Assembly (NCBI GenBank): GCA_003427395.1
Contig: BFEA01000480.1
Coordinates: 833,642 to 881,933, forward strand
Origin: Chara braunii
Lineage: Eukaryota; Streptophyta; Charophyceae; Charales; Characeae
DNA length: 48,292 nt
Direction of reading: 5' to 3'
The notes under the pieces are model-generated. The model saw nothing but the letters and a program-made list of their open reading frames with translations, had not been told where the DNA came from and did no database searches. Shown in pieces: positions 32,338 to 41,704 of this stretch (positions are counted from its first letter, which is position 1; the number at the start of each line of letters is the position of its first letter). The position numbers and the translations under genes were made by a program.

Positions 32338-32890
32338 TAAGGGATCGATGGGCCAGACACTTGAACATAGCATGAGAAACAGCCATGCCCATCAAATGGT
32401 TTCGGCATGTCAAAGACAAACCTGCGAAACTGGCCTCGCTGAGGTGGCAGATTGCCCACCGCTGTCTGTCGACGAAAGTTTGGCTCCGATGACTCCCTCT
32501 TAGAACAAAACAGGGATTCTCTCCCCTGGTGTCCGACCTGTCAGGAAGGCTTCCCGTCAGGAAAGACTAGCAAAACAATCGAACACATTTTCCTACAATG
32601 CCCCCGTGCAGTTCTTACCTGGCGATGGTGGGCCCGAGTCTGGCAACAGCTGGGAACTGACTGCGATTGGCCCTGAGACTGGCGAGCGTTGCTATGTACC
32701 CAAGCGAACCCTTTCACCAGAAATCTGGTAGAGCTGGGAAGAAAGGCAGTACTTTGAGCCCTTTGGTGGCAACATTGCACCCTGGCAATCGAGGGAGTGC
32801 AGATAAGGGGAAAACATCGAACTGAAACTAGTGCCTGGTGGTCGAGAACAAAGGAAAAGCTGCAACACCTCTCAATAAGAACTGACTCGG
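32338..32890 (+). pseudogene. LINE ORF2 C-terminal fragment, frameshifted
   Basis: RWARHLNI, KWFRHVKDKPAKLASLRW and AHRCLSTKVWL align with RWMKHLNI, KWFKTNKATPAKLASLQW and DHRCLPTNDWL of the 1.0-8.3 kb LINE. After a frame change come CPTCQEG, TIEHIFLQCP, TWRWWARVWQQLG, DWRALLCTQANPF, LGRKAVL, then a stop, then ALWWQHCTLAIEGV. In-frame stops and at least one frameshift kill it. Confidence 0.75.
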
Positions 32891-32894
32891 TGCG

Positions 32895-33150
32895 GACTAT
32901 CTCCGGGTTCTGCATGGAATGGATGCAGGGGGACGGGGGGGCGACGGGGGGGGGAGGGGGGGATGGGACGGCTGGCAAACAGGGGGAACTGAGTTGGGTC
33001 AGACTATCTCCGGGTTCTGCATGGAATGGATGCAGGGGGACGGGGGGGCGACGGGGGGGGGAGGGGGGGATGGGACGGCTGGCAAACAGGGGGAACTGAG
33101 TTGGGTCAGACTATCTCCGGGTTCTGCACGGAATGGCTGTGAGGGGAACG
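32895..33150 (+). repeat. 107-bp tandem duplication (about 2.3 copies)
   Basis: Units begin GACTATCTCCGGGTTCTGCA at 32895, 33002 and 33109. The first two are nearly identical, including their G-run blocks; the third is partial. This suggests recent slippage or unequal exchange inside the LINE 3' UTR. Confidence 0.85.
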
Positions 33151-33439
33151 CGGGGGAGGGAAGAGCGGACGCCTGCCAAAAGAGCTTTCAACTATGTTTC
33201 AAGAAGTGGACTGAGATTAACGCAAATGTTCCTCTACCCCCCCATGGGCAGATCTTCCAGAACTATTCCCATTAAACACCTGCAGCCTGATGGAGTTGAG
33301 TTGGCTCAGTGTGTAGTATGGTCGCCTTATTTCTGTCTTATACTCGTCATCTGCTTCGGAGATGACCCACCCTCTGGTGCCTCCTGGAGGGTATAGGTCT
33401 ATCATTGTGTTCCTGTATACAGCTCCCTTTTTTTTGGGG

Positions 33440-33634
33440 GGGGGACTACGCGGGAGTCACAAAAACGAGTTATAATTGCAGTATGCGCCAAGATACAGTT
33501 TGCAATTGCAGTTCGGGAAATGTATACAACCCAGCTTTCTGGCCAGGTAGGGTGCCCAAAGTGCAATTGCAAACTGTATCTTGCCCCATAGCGAGTTTAT
33601 AACTCGTTTTTGTGACTTTACTCAAGTTACCCCC
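33440..33634. mobile_element. Palindromic MITE, about 195 bp
   Basis: The two arms are inverted copies over about 75 bp: GGGGG, then AGTCACAAAAACGAGTTATA, then AAGATACAGTTTGCAATTGC. The right end is CCCCC. T runs flank both sides (33428-33435 and 33635-33644), consistent with insertion into a T tract. No protein is encoded; the whole element could fold into one long hairpin. Confidence 0.8.
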
Positions 33635-33668
33635 TTTTTTTTTTACACAAGACACAACCCCCTTTAAG

Positions 33669-33957
33669 TTCTGGGAGGCCGCCAGTCCGGTTACTAATCA
33701 CCGGCAAGCATGAAAGCAAAACAAGAGATGTAATAGTCCCAGCCATTCAAGGCTGCGCCAGAGCAGCCGCCGACTAATTAAAGTACCCAGTCCTACCCAG
33801 CATATCCTTAGAAATCACCCTAGGACCCATCCCCTATTCGCCTCGAAACACACCCTAATTGTCCTAAGAAAAGGATAGCCTCAAAAACAGAATGCTAGAA
33901 AAGGAAAAAAGACAACTTGAACCAGAACTACTCCTTAACAATGTCATAAGGGCCGCT
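33669..33957. other. Non-coding stretch with a segment repeated at 35.9 kb
   Basis: TTCTGGGAGGCCGCCAGTCC, TTACTAATC and CAAGCATGAA (33669-33715) recur diverged at 35930-35974, suggesting a shared repeat. No gene is supported. Confidence 0.45.
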
Positions 33958-34080
33958 TTTGACCCGGTTTCCAGCATGTGCTCCTTCCTACTCCCCACCA
34001 GTAGATTGGAGCCATCTGCCAGGGTTGGACTTGTGGGTGATGTTGGTATCACCCCCACAAGTGCACCCAGGCAAGCTCGT
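33958..34080 (+). other. LINE 3' tail (copy T4), diverged, with a 13-pair hairpin
   Basis: GGTTTCCAGCATGTGCTCC, CCCCACCAGTAGAT and TGGAGCC keep the first hairpin (GCTCC with GGAGC). The second hairpin pairs ACTTGTGGG (34029-34037) with CCCACAAGT (34054-34062) and TGAT (34038-34041) with ATCA (34048-34051). Its sequence is unrelated to the T1 or T2 stem. The spacing to the first hairpin is similar. Confidence 0.6.
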
Positions 34081-34099
34081 AGCCTCTATTGACGGGGAG

Positions 34100-35580
34100 C
34101 GAAGCTCCCCCCCCCTCCCTCCCTTCCTTACCATCGAAAAGACTGATGGCTGCCAAATGATGACTCTGGAGAGAGAACAAAAGAAAAGACTAAACGGAAG
34201 GTCATGTCTTCCACGTGTTTGTAGGCGTCAGGTGCAGCCATCACATCTGCCACGTGCACGCACCTGTTGATATTACTTGACAAACTGATGAACAGATAAA
34301 GGCGCTCACTACATCACTTTCCGAATGCGAAAAGCACAGAACAAAGGTGAGTGCACCTTTCCACCTTCTAGCTGAAGGTACACTTGCCTTTTTGCACATT
34401 GAGTGAGTTGTACAGCCAGGCCCAATGAAGGCGAATTCGAGTGGACACAATAATGTATAGTATGGTAATCTGCATGCAAAAAAAGAAGACGAAAAAAAGT
34501 TTACGTGCACACTCATAACTGCTCGTTGATCTGAGAAGCCATCCTTCAAAACGGAAGCAATTATATCACGGTTGGCTGCAAAAACAGGAAAAAAACAGTT
34601 CGTTCTTGCTTTCTCGAAAGAGGCAGGCCGAGTCCATTTGGCTTGAACCACCAGTACATCTGAGCATCCTTTCTTGCTTTCTCGAAAGGCGGATTTGTGC
34701 TGCATGCCAAAAAGAAAACGAACTGGCGTGGAGCATATTTTTCCTGTTTTGGCTGTTTCGGCTGGGGCCATCTGGCAAGCAGATCTGGTAGGCCAAGCCC
34801 GGAAAGTCACGGAGTGTACAGAGCCGTGTAGGAACGAAATAGCTGGGGCATGTACTTGTGGTTTGAGCACTTTTTCGAGAAGGGGTAGTGGTAGGGGGGC
34901 AGGCCTCATCGATCTATGCCTATGGTTCAAGGTTTCCAAATCTTAAGCCTCATACTGGGGTTCAAATGATTTAATCTTCACCAACCTATTGTGACCGTTT
35001 GATTCCTCTGCAAAGCCCTGGACATAGTGCAGTGGGGCCTACCCTTGCCTATGGCTGATGTGAGCTAATCACCCATGGAGGTAAGCTCCAGGAGTTCAAT
35101 CAATAAGATGGGTGCCATTGGTGGGCAGCACGAATGATTGGTACTCGCAACCTCCATGCAAAAATCTTTGTGGTGTAATGACCTTAGTGTGCCATCTGTC
35201 CCTTGCCATGATGTTATCTCGATAAAAAAATATCCCACCATGTTCATGGCCTCCATACTTTGCCTTGTTTGTTTGGATTCCTCCGTCAGAATGGACCTAC
35301 GAAATCTGCAGACATCGCAGGCCATAGCCTGCCTACCAGGCTAGCATTGCACTTTACTCAGATAAAGAGATAGTAGCAACTGATCATCATAATCCATGGT
35401 GAAGATCAGCATAAGTGGAATGGTGGCCCCAATAGTCTTCCGCCACAAGTAAAGATTGAGAAAAGAAGGAAAAACATCCCAACACTACAACCTACACACC
35501 CTGAGAACTGACAGTGCGTTGAGATGGGATCTACAAGGTGCATCTGGTCTATATAGTGACATAGTTAGTATTGTAGTTAT
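34100..35580. other. Stretch with a 232-codon minus-strand open frame and one exon-like block
   Basis: The minus frame 34241-34939 is open but lacks a known domain. Inside it, 34505-34575 (minus) looks like an exon: a pyrimidine tract ending TTTTTGCAG precedes it, GTAAAC follows, and only one frame is open (NRDIIASVLKDGFSDQRAVM). A gene fragment carried by a transposon or an old host exon are possible. A chance match cannot be excluded. The string TTCTTGCTTTCTCGAAAG occurs twice (about 34603 and 34671). Confidence 0.25.
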
Positions 35581-35599
35581 TGAAGGCACTGGCTTTGGT

Positions 35600-35640
35600 T
35601 GGCAGTAGGTGATGCTACCCACCAGTAGACAGAGCCTCAG
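35600..35640 (+). other. LINE 3' tail remnant (copy T5)
   Basis: GGCAGTAGGTGATGCTACCC and ACCAGTAGACAGAGCC resemble the conserved tail block with several changes. The first hairpin is weakened and I find no convincing second hairpin or poly(A). Confidence 0.5.
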
Positions 35641-35791
35641 CAGCAATATGGCAGACCGACAGCTCTGGTGTCTTTCCACAATCGTAAAGAACAGGGAGAC
35701 TGAACACTGGCAATGGGTCCCACAGTGAGTGGATCATGGGCATGCACTCCTTAGTTGGTAAGCAAAACAGAGAGGAAAAGAATGGGCACAA

Positions 35792-35883
35792 ATATGCAGC
35801 TACAAAGAACTGGATGGAAGAATTGAAAATGGGCATGATATGCAGCGACAAAGAACTGGATGGAAGAAGTGAAAATGCGTACG
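35792..35883 (+). repeat. 46-bp tandem duplication
   Basis: 35792-35837 and 35838-35883 are adjacent copies (ATATGCAGC, then ACAAAGAACTGGATGGAAGA, then TGAAAATG). Confidence 0.8.
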
Positions 35884-36269
35884 TTTCTTTTTTTTTTTCT
35901 CAGCACCCAACACACTCTCTGCGCCTCCAATTCTGGGGGCCAGCAGTCTAATTACTTATCCCTGCCAAGCATGAAGAAGACAGATGCGGTATGGGGGATA
36001 ATAGGAGCAGGCCCTCCCTGCGGCCTGTGGCAACTTCAGGGTAGGGTCCCTGCCCTGTGTGTGGCCTATGCGGTAAAGGGGGCTGGCAGGGATGTCAGGT
36101 TTTCAGGTCGAAGTATTCAAAACCAAAGAAAGAAGAATGCTCAAAAAAGAAAACGAATGCAGAATAAGCCTGCCGCCCCAATTAATGAGCTCCCTCTGGA
36201 CCCTGCACTCAATTGGTTAGAGCTCTGTTATGAACATGGGGTTTCCTGGGATTTACGAAAAGCAGCACC
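35884..36269 (+). other. Open stretch next to the LTR, unidentified
   Basis: The frame covering about 35972-36268 reads MKKTDAVWGIIGAGPPCG, then a Lys/Arg-rich part, then ALNWLELCYEHGVSWDLRKA, with no recognised domain. It runs into the LTR. It could be a fragment of a retrotransposon ORF1. I do not assign a function. Confidence 0.2.
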
Positions 36270-37469
36270 CGATTGTCCGTTGAAATTTTGTCAACGCTCA
36301 CTCACAGGAACTCCCGTACACGCCCATACATGCACAGAAGGAAGGGGAGAGGTAGTGGAGTGTCACACCACCCATCAGAAAGAACACATCGGAAGACTCA
36401 GAGGAGAGAAGTGACAGAACACACATCCCAGTGAATTCTCTCCACACAAATCCCAACAATCATTCATAGAAGATAACCGAGTGATCGCAACCAGAAATCA
36501 ATGAAGAGATGACAACTCAAACACAGTATTACCACTGTTTATTAAACTCGGAGCATCGTTTTCACTGAATAACCTCAGAACCCTGTTGCGCTACCCTCAG
36601 AGGGGTAGCGCCTCAACCCCACACACACCGAGCAGCTAAATAGCACCAGAACCCCAGGTAACACGCAGCGCCACCCTGACATCCAACTCAGTGGCCTGCG
36701 CCAAGATGAAACAGGCTCCCCGAGCCAATCGCCACCCAGATGATGAAGAAGAAGCTCAGCGCCAACAGTCCCTGATGAAGATGAAGTCCAGACGATGGTA
36801 TCCTTTGAGAAGTTGCAGCTATGGCTGCATCGCCACTGGGACCCTACTCCTGAGGAGGGTCAGCAGTGCACCACGTGCACCAACGCATCAAACCTCTTAT
36901 AGCCCAGACCGCTTTGACTCCCAGAGAGTCAGAGCGGACAGCGTTGACCCCAATCTGGTCAGCGCTCCAAAGGTCTGCCTATGTCCGCGGTCTCCCACAC
37001 TGGAATCAGCAACCACGACCTGATACCGTGTGCGCAGCAACTTCCACCACGAAGTGTCAACTGCCAAAAGCCCAAGACCGATGTCCCCATCTTATCTATG
37101 CCCTAAACTAGCCTGGACACGACCTAGACCGGACTGACTGACCGACCGGTACCATTTTTGTTTCAGCCTCTACGGCCTCTCCCCACCCGGCTATAGGCTA
37201 TAGGACCGTCTATCAGCGTAGGCCCGTTGGGCCTATCTGTCCTAGGGGTAGCCCGGGTCTGCTATTCGCAGTTAGGGTAGCTGTAGGAAATTCGACTTAC
37301 TACCGGGCCCATATTTCCTATCTTTACAAATATGTCCCTCACGAATTTTCCTTACAGGTAGGTCTCTCGGTTAGCCCTCAGCCAAACAAAATTACGAATT
37401 TGTCCCTACCTAGGATACAACCTCGTCAGAGAGAGGCTACAGGCAACCTGGAACCAGCAAGTCATTGCA
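36270..37469 (-). repeat. 3' LTR
   Basis: A 1200-bp copy of the sequence at 41705-42905, aligned from GATTGTCCGTTG to CAAGTCATTGCA. The first bases of the outer end (TGTGAATAT) are replaced. It keeps a hairpin, GCGCTACC with GGTAGCGC (36588-36610), whose left arm is deleted in the other LTR. Single-base differences are scattered along the alignment, so the insertion is not very recent. Confidence 0.9.
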
Positions 37470-37484
37470 GACCTACCCTCCCCC
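37470..37484 (-). other. Polypurine tract
   Basis: The minus strand reads GGGGGAGGGTAGGTC immediately before the 3' LTR start TGCAATGAC. This is the expected site for plus-strand priming. Confidence 0.75.
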
Positions 37485-38755
37485 GGAGCGAGGACCTCCG
37501 AGCTAGGGGCATAGGCGTGCAGAGCATCGAAGGGGCTCTCCATCTCAATCTGGTGGTCGCTAGATTTGAGATCGATCTTGCTAAAAATTGTGCAACCCTG
37601 CACCATGTCCAACATATCATCAATCTGGTGGTAGCCAGATTTGAGATTGATCTTGCTGAAAATTGTGCAACCCTGCACCATGTCCAACAGATCATCAATC
37701 CTAGGAAGGGGCTTTGTCAACTTCCTAGTTATTCTGTTGAGACCCCAATAGTCTATGCACATTATGAATTCTCCATTTCCCTTTGGAACAAAGAGAATTG
37801 GAGCCCCAAATTCGGAAGTGCTCGGTCTGATCTAGCCCTTGCTGGTCAGGGTCTCAAGTTGTCTCCTGAGCTCATCGAGTTCACCACGTGACATCTTGTA
37901 GATACGGCCCTTGGGAGGGACTGCACCTGGTAGGAGCTCAATCCTGTGTTGGGTCTGTCGGTGGATAAGTCCAATCGGCTCCTGCATCAGGCTTGGGAAC
38001 CGGTTTAAAACCTGCCGAATCGGTGAGGGACAAGGAGCAACATCCACACTAGTCTGTTTCACGTATGCGACAAACAAACGTGTGTGGGCAGTCTGGCGAG
38101 AGAGCTAGAAAAACTCATGTGCTCTCAGACAATAGCAACTGCTGATTGGATGGTACTCATCAGCCAACACACAAGGCTGATAGTCCTCTCTACAATCAGG
38201 GAGTTCTACCCTAGGGATTTGTCAGTCGATCCTCGGGTTAGTGACCTCAAGCCACGACATGGAGAAGACAAGATCAAAAGGCACATTAGGGAAAACATAG
38301 AAGTTCAGGCGATGTCTGACCTTCTCCTGCTTGTCAAAGATAACTGGTAGGTTTTTGACAGCAGTAGTAATCCGGACTGTGGAAGAGTCCCCAATACGTA
38401 CTTCCAGTGGCCGCTGCAACTTCACCAATCTCTCATCCAAATGCAGTTTGCTGACAACCTTGGAAGAGATGAAGTTTCCCGTGGCCCCACAGTCTAGTAA
38501 GCCTTTGATCCTGACTCCCAGAATAGAGGGTCGCAGCAAGATGAGGTTTGATTTATGCTTTTTTTTTTCCTGCAGAGACAGAACAAAATCAGCAAAAGTC
38601 TGACAGTCATCTTCCTGCCACATCTCATCCAGATCAAGGTCCATGTAAGTGAAGGAACCTGACGCAGCAACTCCAACAGAGTCGGTGAGGGTAGATGCAG
38701 AGTCAGACTCATCAGAATCTGAATCAGCACAAGTGGAGGGAGCTGCTAACTCCAC
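37485..38755 (-). pseudogene. Gypsy pol: protease and truncated reverse transcriptase
   Basis: This frame is -1 relative to gag. Protease motifs are LLDCGATGNFIS (the catalytic Asp of the D-S/C-G-A-T triad kept) and DLVFSMSWLE. After stops at 38222, 38105 and 37832 the same frame gives a pre-RT linker (HRIELLPGAVPPKGRIYKMS), RPSTSEFGAPILFVPKG and the first RT motif (MCIDYWGLNRITRKLTKPLP). Then comes motif A (GCTIFSKINLKSGYHQI), with Asn in place of the catalytic Asp. A perfect-length 75-bp in-frame tandem duplication (37546-37620 and 37621-37695) repeats motif A; the second copy keeps KIDLKS. Everything after motif A is lost and the frame runs to the PPT. Confidence 0.85.
37546..37695 (-). 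repeat. 75-bp in-frame tandem duplication inside RT
   Basis: 37546-37620 and 37621-37695 are adjacent copies starting CAATCTGGTGGT on the plus strand, differing at a few positions. Each encodes 25 residues covering DDxLDMVQGCTIFSKI. Confidence 0.9.
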
Positions 38756-38769
38756 TTCCCTCTGATGGT

Positions 38770-40338
38770 CTAGTTTCTTGAACTAGAACCAGGTTTGTGA
38801 GGCATATGGGGACAGTCTTTCAGAAAGTGATCCCCCTCGCAGTGAAAACAAACCTCACGATCCTTCCTTCTCTGCCACTGCCCCTCCTGGATCCTCAGCG
38901 CTTTCCAGGAAAGGGTGGAAGGATCCATGGGGTTGATTAGCCAATGGACATCTCGTGGTAAGTTAGGTCTCTGGGCCTGAGGGGAAGTTGCACGTCCCTT
39001 CCCTTTCCCCTTTTGACTAGCTGAGCTATTGCTGCTGTTGTTCCTCATCTTCCCTTTGAACATGGCAGCAAGGTTCTCAGCCAGGGCAAGAACGGTTGGC
39101 TCAACTGCTGATACTGGTGCAGTCTCAGATGGAGGACTGCCACGTTGAGATGCATTAGAATCAGATCCTACATCAACACCCAACAGAGCACCCTTCTTCC
39201 TACGTTGTCCCCTGGAAGAGGGCCTCCTCCTTCCATCAGAAGGTTCCTGAACGTTGAGCCGAGACTCCAGGTCCAGGACCGCTTTGCCAAAGGACCTCCT
39301 GTCCTTATGGCCCTGAGAATACAAGGCAATGAAGTAATCTAGAGGCACTGTGCGTAGGAAGTGAGTAAGCTGGTCAGACTCACCCATCTCCAGACCGGGT
39401 GTAGCGATCAAGCTCTCAAACAGACTGTAGAGCTTGGACAAGGAACCCTCAAACCTGCGTGAGCCCAACAGCAGTATCTTATCTGCTGCTTTTCGGGCCT
39501 GTTCCCTGTCTGCAAACCGGTCTCGCAGGGTCTGCAGCAACCCCTCCACCTTCAGTTGTTGTGCCCATTTGTCCATGGGCAGATTCTATTTCGCTGCAGA
39601 GGATGTGCACCATTTCAGCGCAGTCCTCTTCAGACGCCCCATAATCGTTCTTACCTTTATCACCTCTGGACAAACGAAGCTGCCCAGGTACACTTGCATA
39701 GCAGTAACCCAATCTGAAATATCCACCTTGGGGTCTTCCCCAGAATACATAGGAGGTGGCGTCAGCTTGGGCTGCCGCTGATCAGATGTGCCAGAGGGAA
39801 CAAAAGTAATGGACGCATGGGAACCAGCAGGTGAAGTTGGACGACTGTGGGATGGTGAAACTGATGTTGGGAAAAGTTGGAGAGGTTGGGGAGGAGGCAC
39901 AGGGAGTTGCAAATGTTGCAGAATTTTGTTGACTCTCGTTGTAAGGGAATCAAGGTTTGCTGTCAACTTATCAACCTTGCGGTCGATGGCAAAGCATTGA
40001 TTCTCTACAGCGAAAATCCGTTGATCCTTATTAGAAAAGTAAGACATGTTGAGGGTGTCTGTTAACAATACCAACTCAGCAGTATCCTTACTATACTGAC
40101 TGGAGGTACCACTGGTAACAACTTTCTCAACCTCTTTACGTAACTGTCTCCTCCTCTCCTCCTTCTTGTTGGCCTCCTCGGCTTCCTTCATCTCCCTTTT
40201 TAACCGTCGAACATGGGTCTCTGCCTTTCTGCGGTTTTCCTTCGCTTCAAGCAGGGCCTGCTCCAAGGGTGAGAGAGGAAGTGGAGGAGGGTGAGCAGAA
40301 GGTTCCCCTTCCTCAACCTTCGTCTCGGCGTCAGCCAT
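38770..40338 (-). pseudogene. Gypsy Gag, one in-frame stop
   Basis: The frame of 522 codons starts with ATG at 40338 (MADAETKVEEGEPSAHPPPL). A charged coiled-coil-like segment spans residues about 24-70, then a Pro/Ser linker, then the Gag core (PPPMYSGEDPKVDISDWVTA, then MQVYLGSF). A single TAG (39588-39586) interrupts it just before DKWAQQLKVEGLL, and the frame continues intact to the C-terminus. A basic Ser/Asn-rich stretch (KGKGKGRATS) and a zinc knuckle (CFHCEGDHFLKDC, one residue shorter than CX2CX4HX4C) follow. Gag packages the element RNA into particles. Apart from the stop it looks well preserved. Confidence 0.85.
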
Positions 40339-41687
40339 TCCTAATCACTCACACAGTCTGACACATAGAGACACACAGAGACAAGGTCAACACAGATTAA
40401 GATTACCCACAAACACAGATGCAATCACCGCCACTTGATGAAAAAAGACGTGGTGTGATAGGCAGAAGAGCACTCGACCTTTGTAGGTCGTTGAGGGCTG
40501 TTCTGGGTCAGTTTAGGGGAATCCCAGCTAAAATCAACTTGGTATTTTTCATTCACAGCCCAGAACTCTCATCTGAGTGCAATAACCCCAGAATCGTTGT
40601 CAGATGGTTAGACAGGACGCGACCTTGGACTGTAAGTAGAAGGGTTAAAATAACACAGAGAGTCGGTAGCGAGGAACACAACCCAGTAATCAACCAAGAT
40701 GCAGCGAATTACAGATGAAGCTATTTTTAGACTCATACTACTGACACTGGCACTGTAGGACCATGGCCCCACTATAGGTGAGGCGAAGTACAAACATCAC
40801 TTTATCTGGCTCAAAACATCAATCCTAGTATACCGCTTTCAGACACTGACTCAATACTGAATTGCGATTTCAGGGTGACTGACAGACTGAAATTCTGACG
40901 GACAGAACCAAAGATATGACAAACCCTAGCTGCCCCAAGCACTGGCTATGGCAGCGCAATACTCAGAATTTCATTATCACTGACCAATAGACCCTAAACT
41001 ATCCAATTCACATGGTGTACTGAATCGCAATACTGTAAAGAAAACAGTCAGAGGTGCAATTTGAAACAGAGAAGGGGTCAAACAGAGTTGGTAGAAGTCA
41101 AAGTAAAAAGCTAGGCGAAATAATATGGCAGTCAGGCAGTGCGATTTTCAACTTTCACTGACTGCAGACATCCAATTTCAATTTCTCCAGTCTAATTACA
41201 ACTATCAGACCCGCTACAGAGACTTGAGTAAGGAACACACACTTACTTCATAGCATAACACTTGAAGAAGAAGTTGAACTGGCTATGGCTCCCATCTCGC
41301 CAGTTTCTTCAATTCCCTGTTCCTGGTGCTCCCACGTCTAAAATCTCCTCAAACTTCGTGATACCGAAGCTCTTGATATGGCGATTAACTCCCCCTAGTC
41401 AGATTCACTGAATCCGGCCCAGAATTTGGACCTCGAGATACCCCCAGGTATCTCGCCACTAGCAGAGTCAACGCCTGGGCTAAAAATAGCCCCTTAGTGC
41501 CTCCAAGGCCACTGAGCACTAAATCGCCACCAATCTTTGCGTCATACCAACCTCCACACGCTCCTCACCAACACCCTACTGAGTGCAAAACTGAAGATGC
41601 GATTCCAGCATGAAACCCAACGTCAGAAGCTCTCAGGTAGTGATGGCTGCCTCAGTCCATCATCTCGCAACTGTCTTGGTGCGATCT
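40339..41687 (-). other. Leader between PBS and gag
   Basis: About 1.35 kb without a supported ORF. It would form the 5' untranslated leader of the element RNA, where packaging signals usually lie. Gag start choice rests on the first ATG of the long Gag frame. Confidence 0.6.
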
Positions 41688-41699
41688 GCTCTGATACCA
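41688..41699 (-). other. Primer-binding site (initiator tRNA-Met)
   Basis: The minus strand reads TGGTATCAGAGC, a perfect match to the standard plant PBS, five bases inside the 5' LTR end (CACAATAGT then TGGTATC). Confidence 0.9.
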
Positions 41700-41704
41700 A
41701 CTAT

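Larger units (their letters stand above)
32338..34080 (+). mobile_element. LINE 3' fragment (third plus-strand copy)
   Basis: It starts in ORF2 just before the C-terminal finger, has a 3' UTR with a 107-bp tandem duplication, is interrupted by a 195-bp MITE and ends in tail copy T4. There is no clear poly(A), so the very end is eroded. Confidence 0.65.

Noticed and set aside
34241-34939. 232-codon minus-strand frame as a gene
   Set aside because: No domain over its length and no start context; only the short exon-like part is worth a look.
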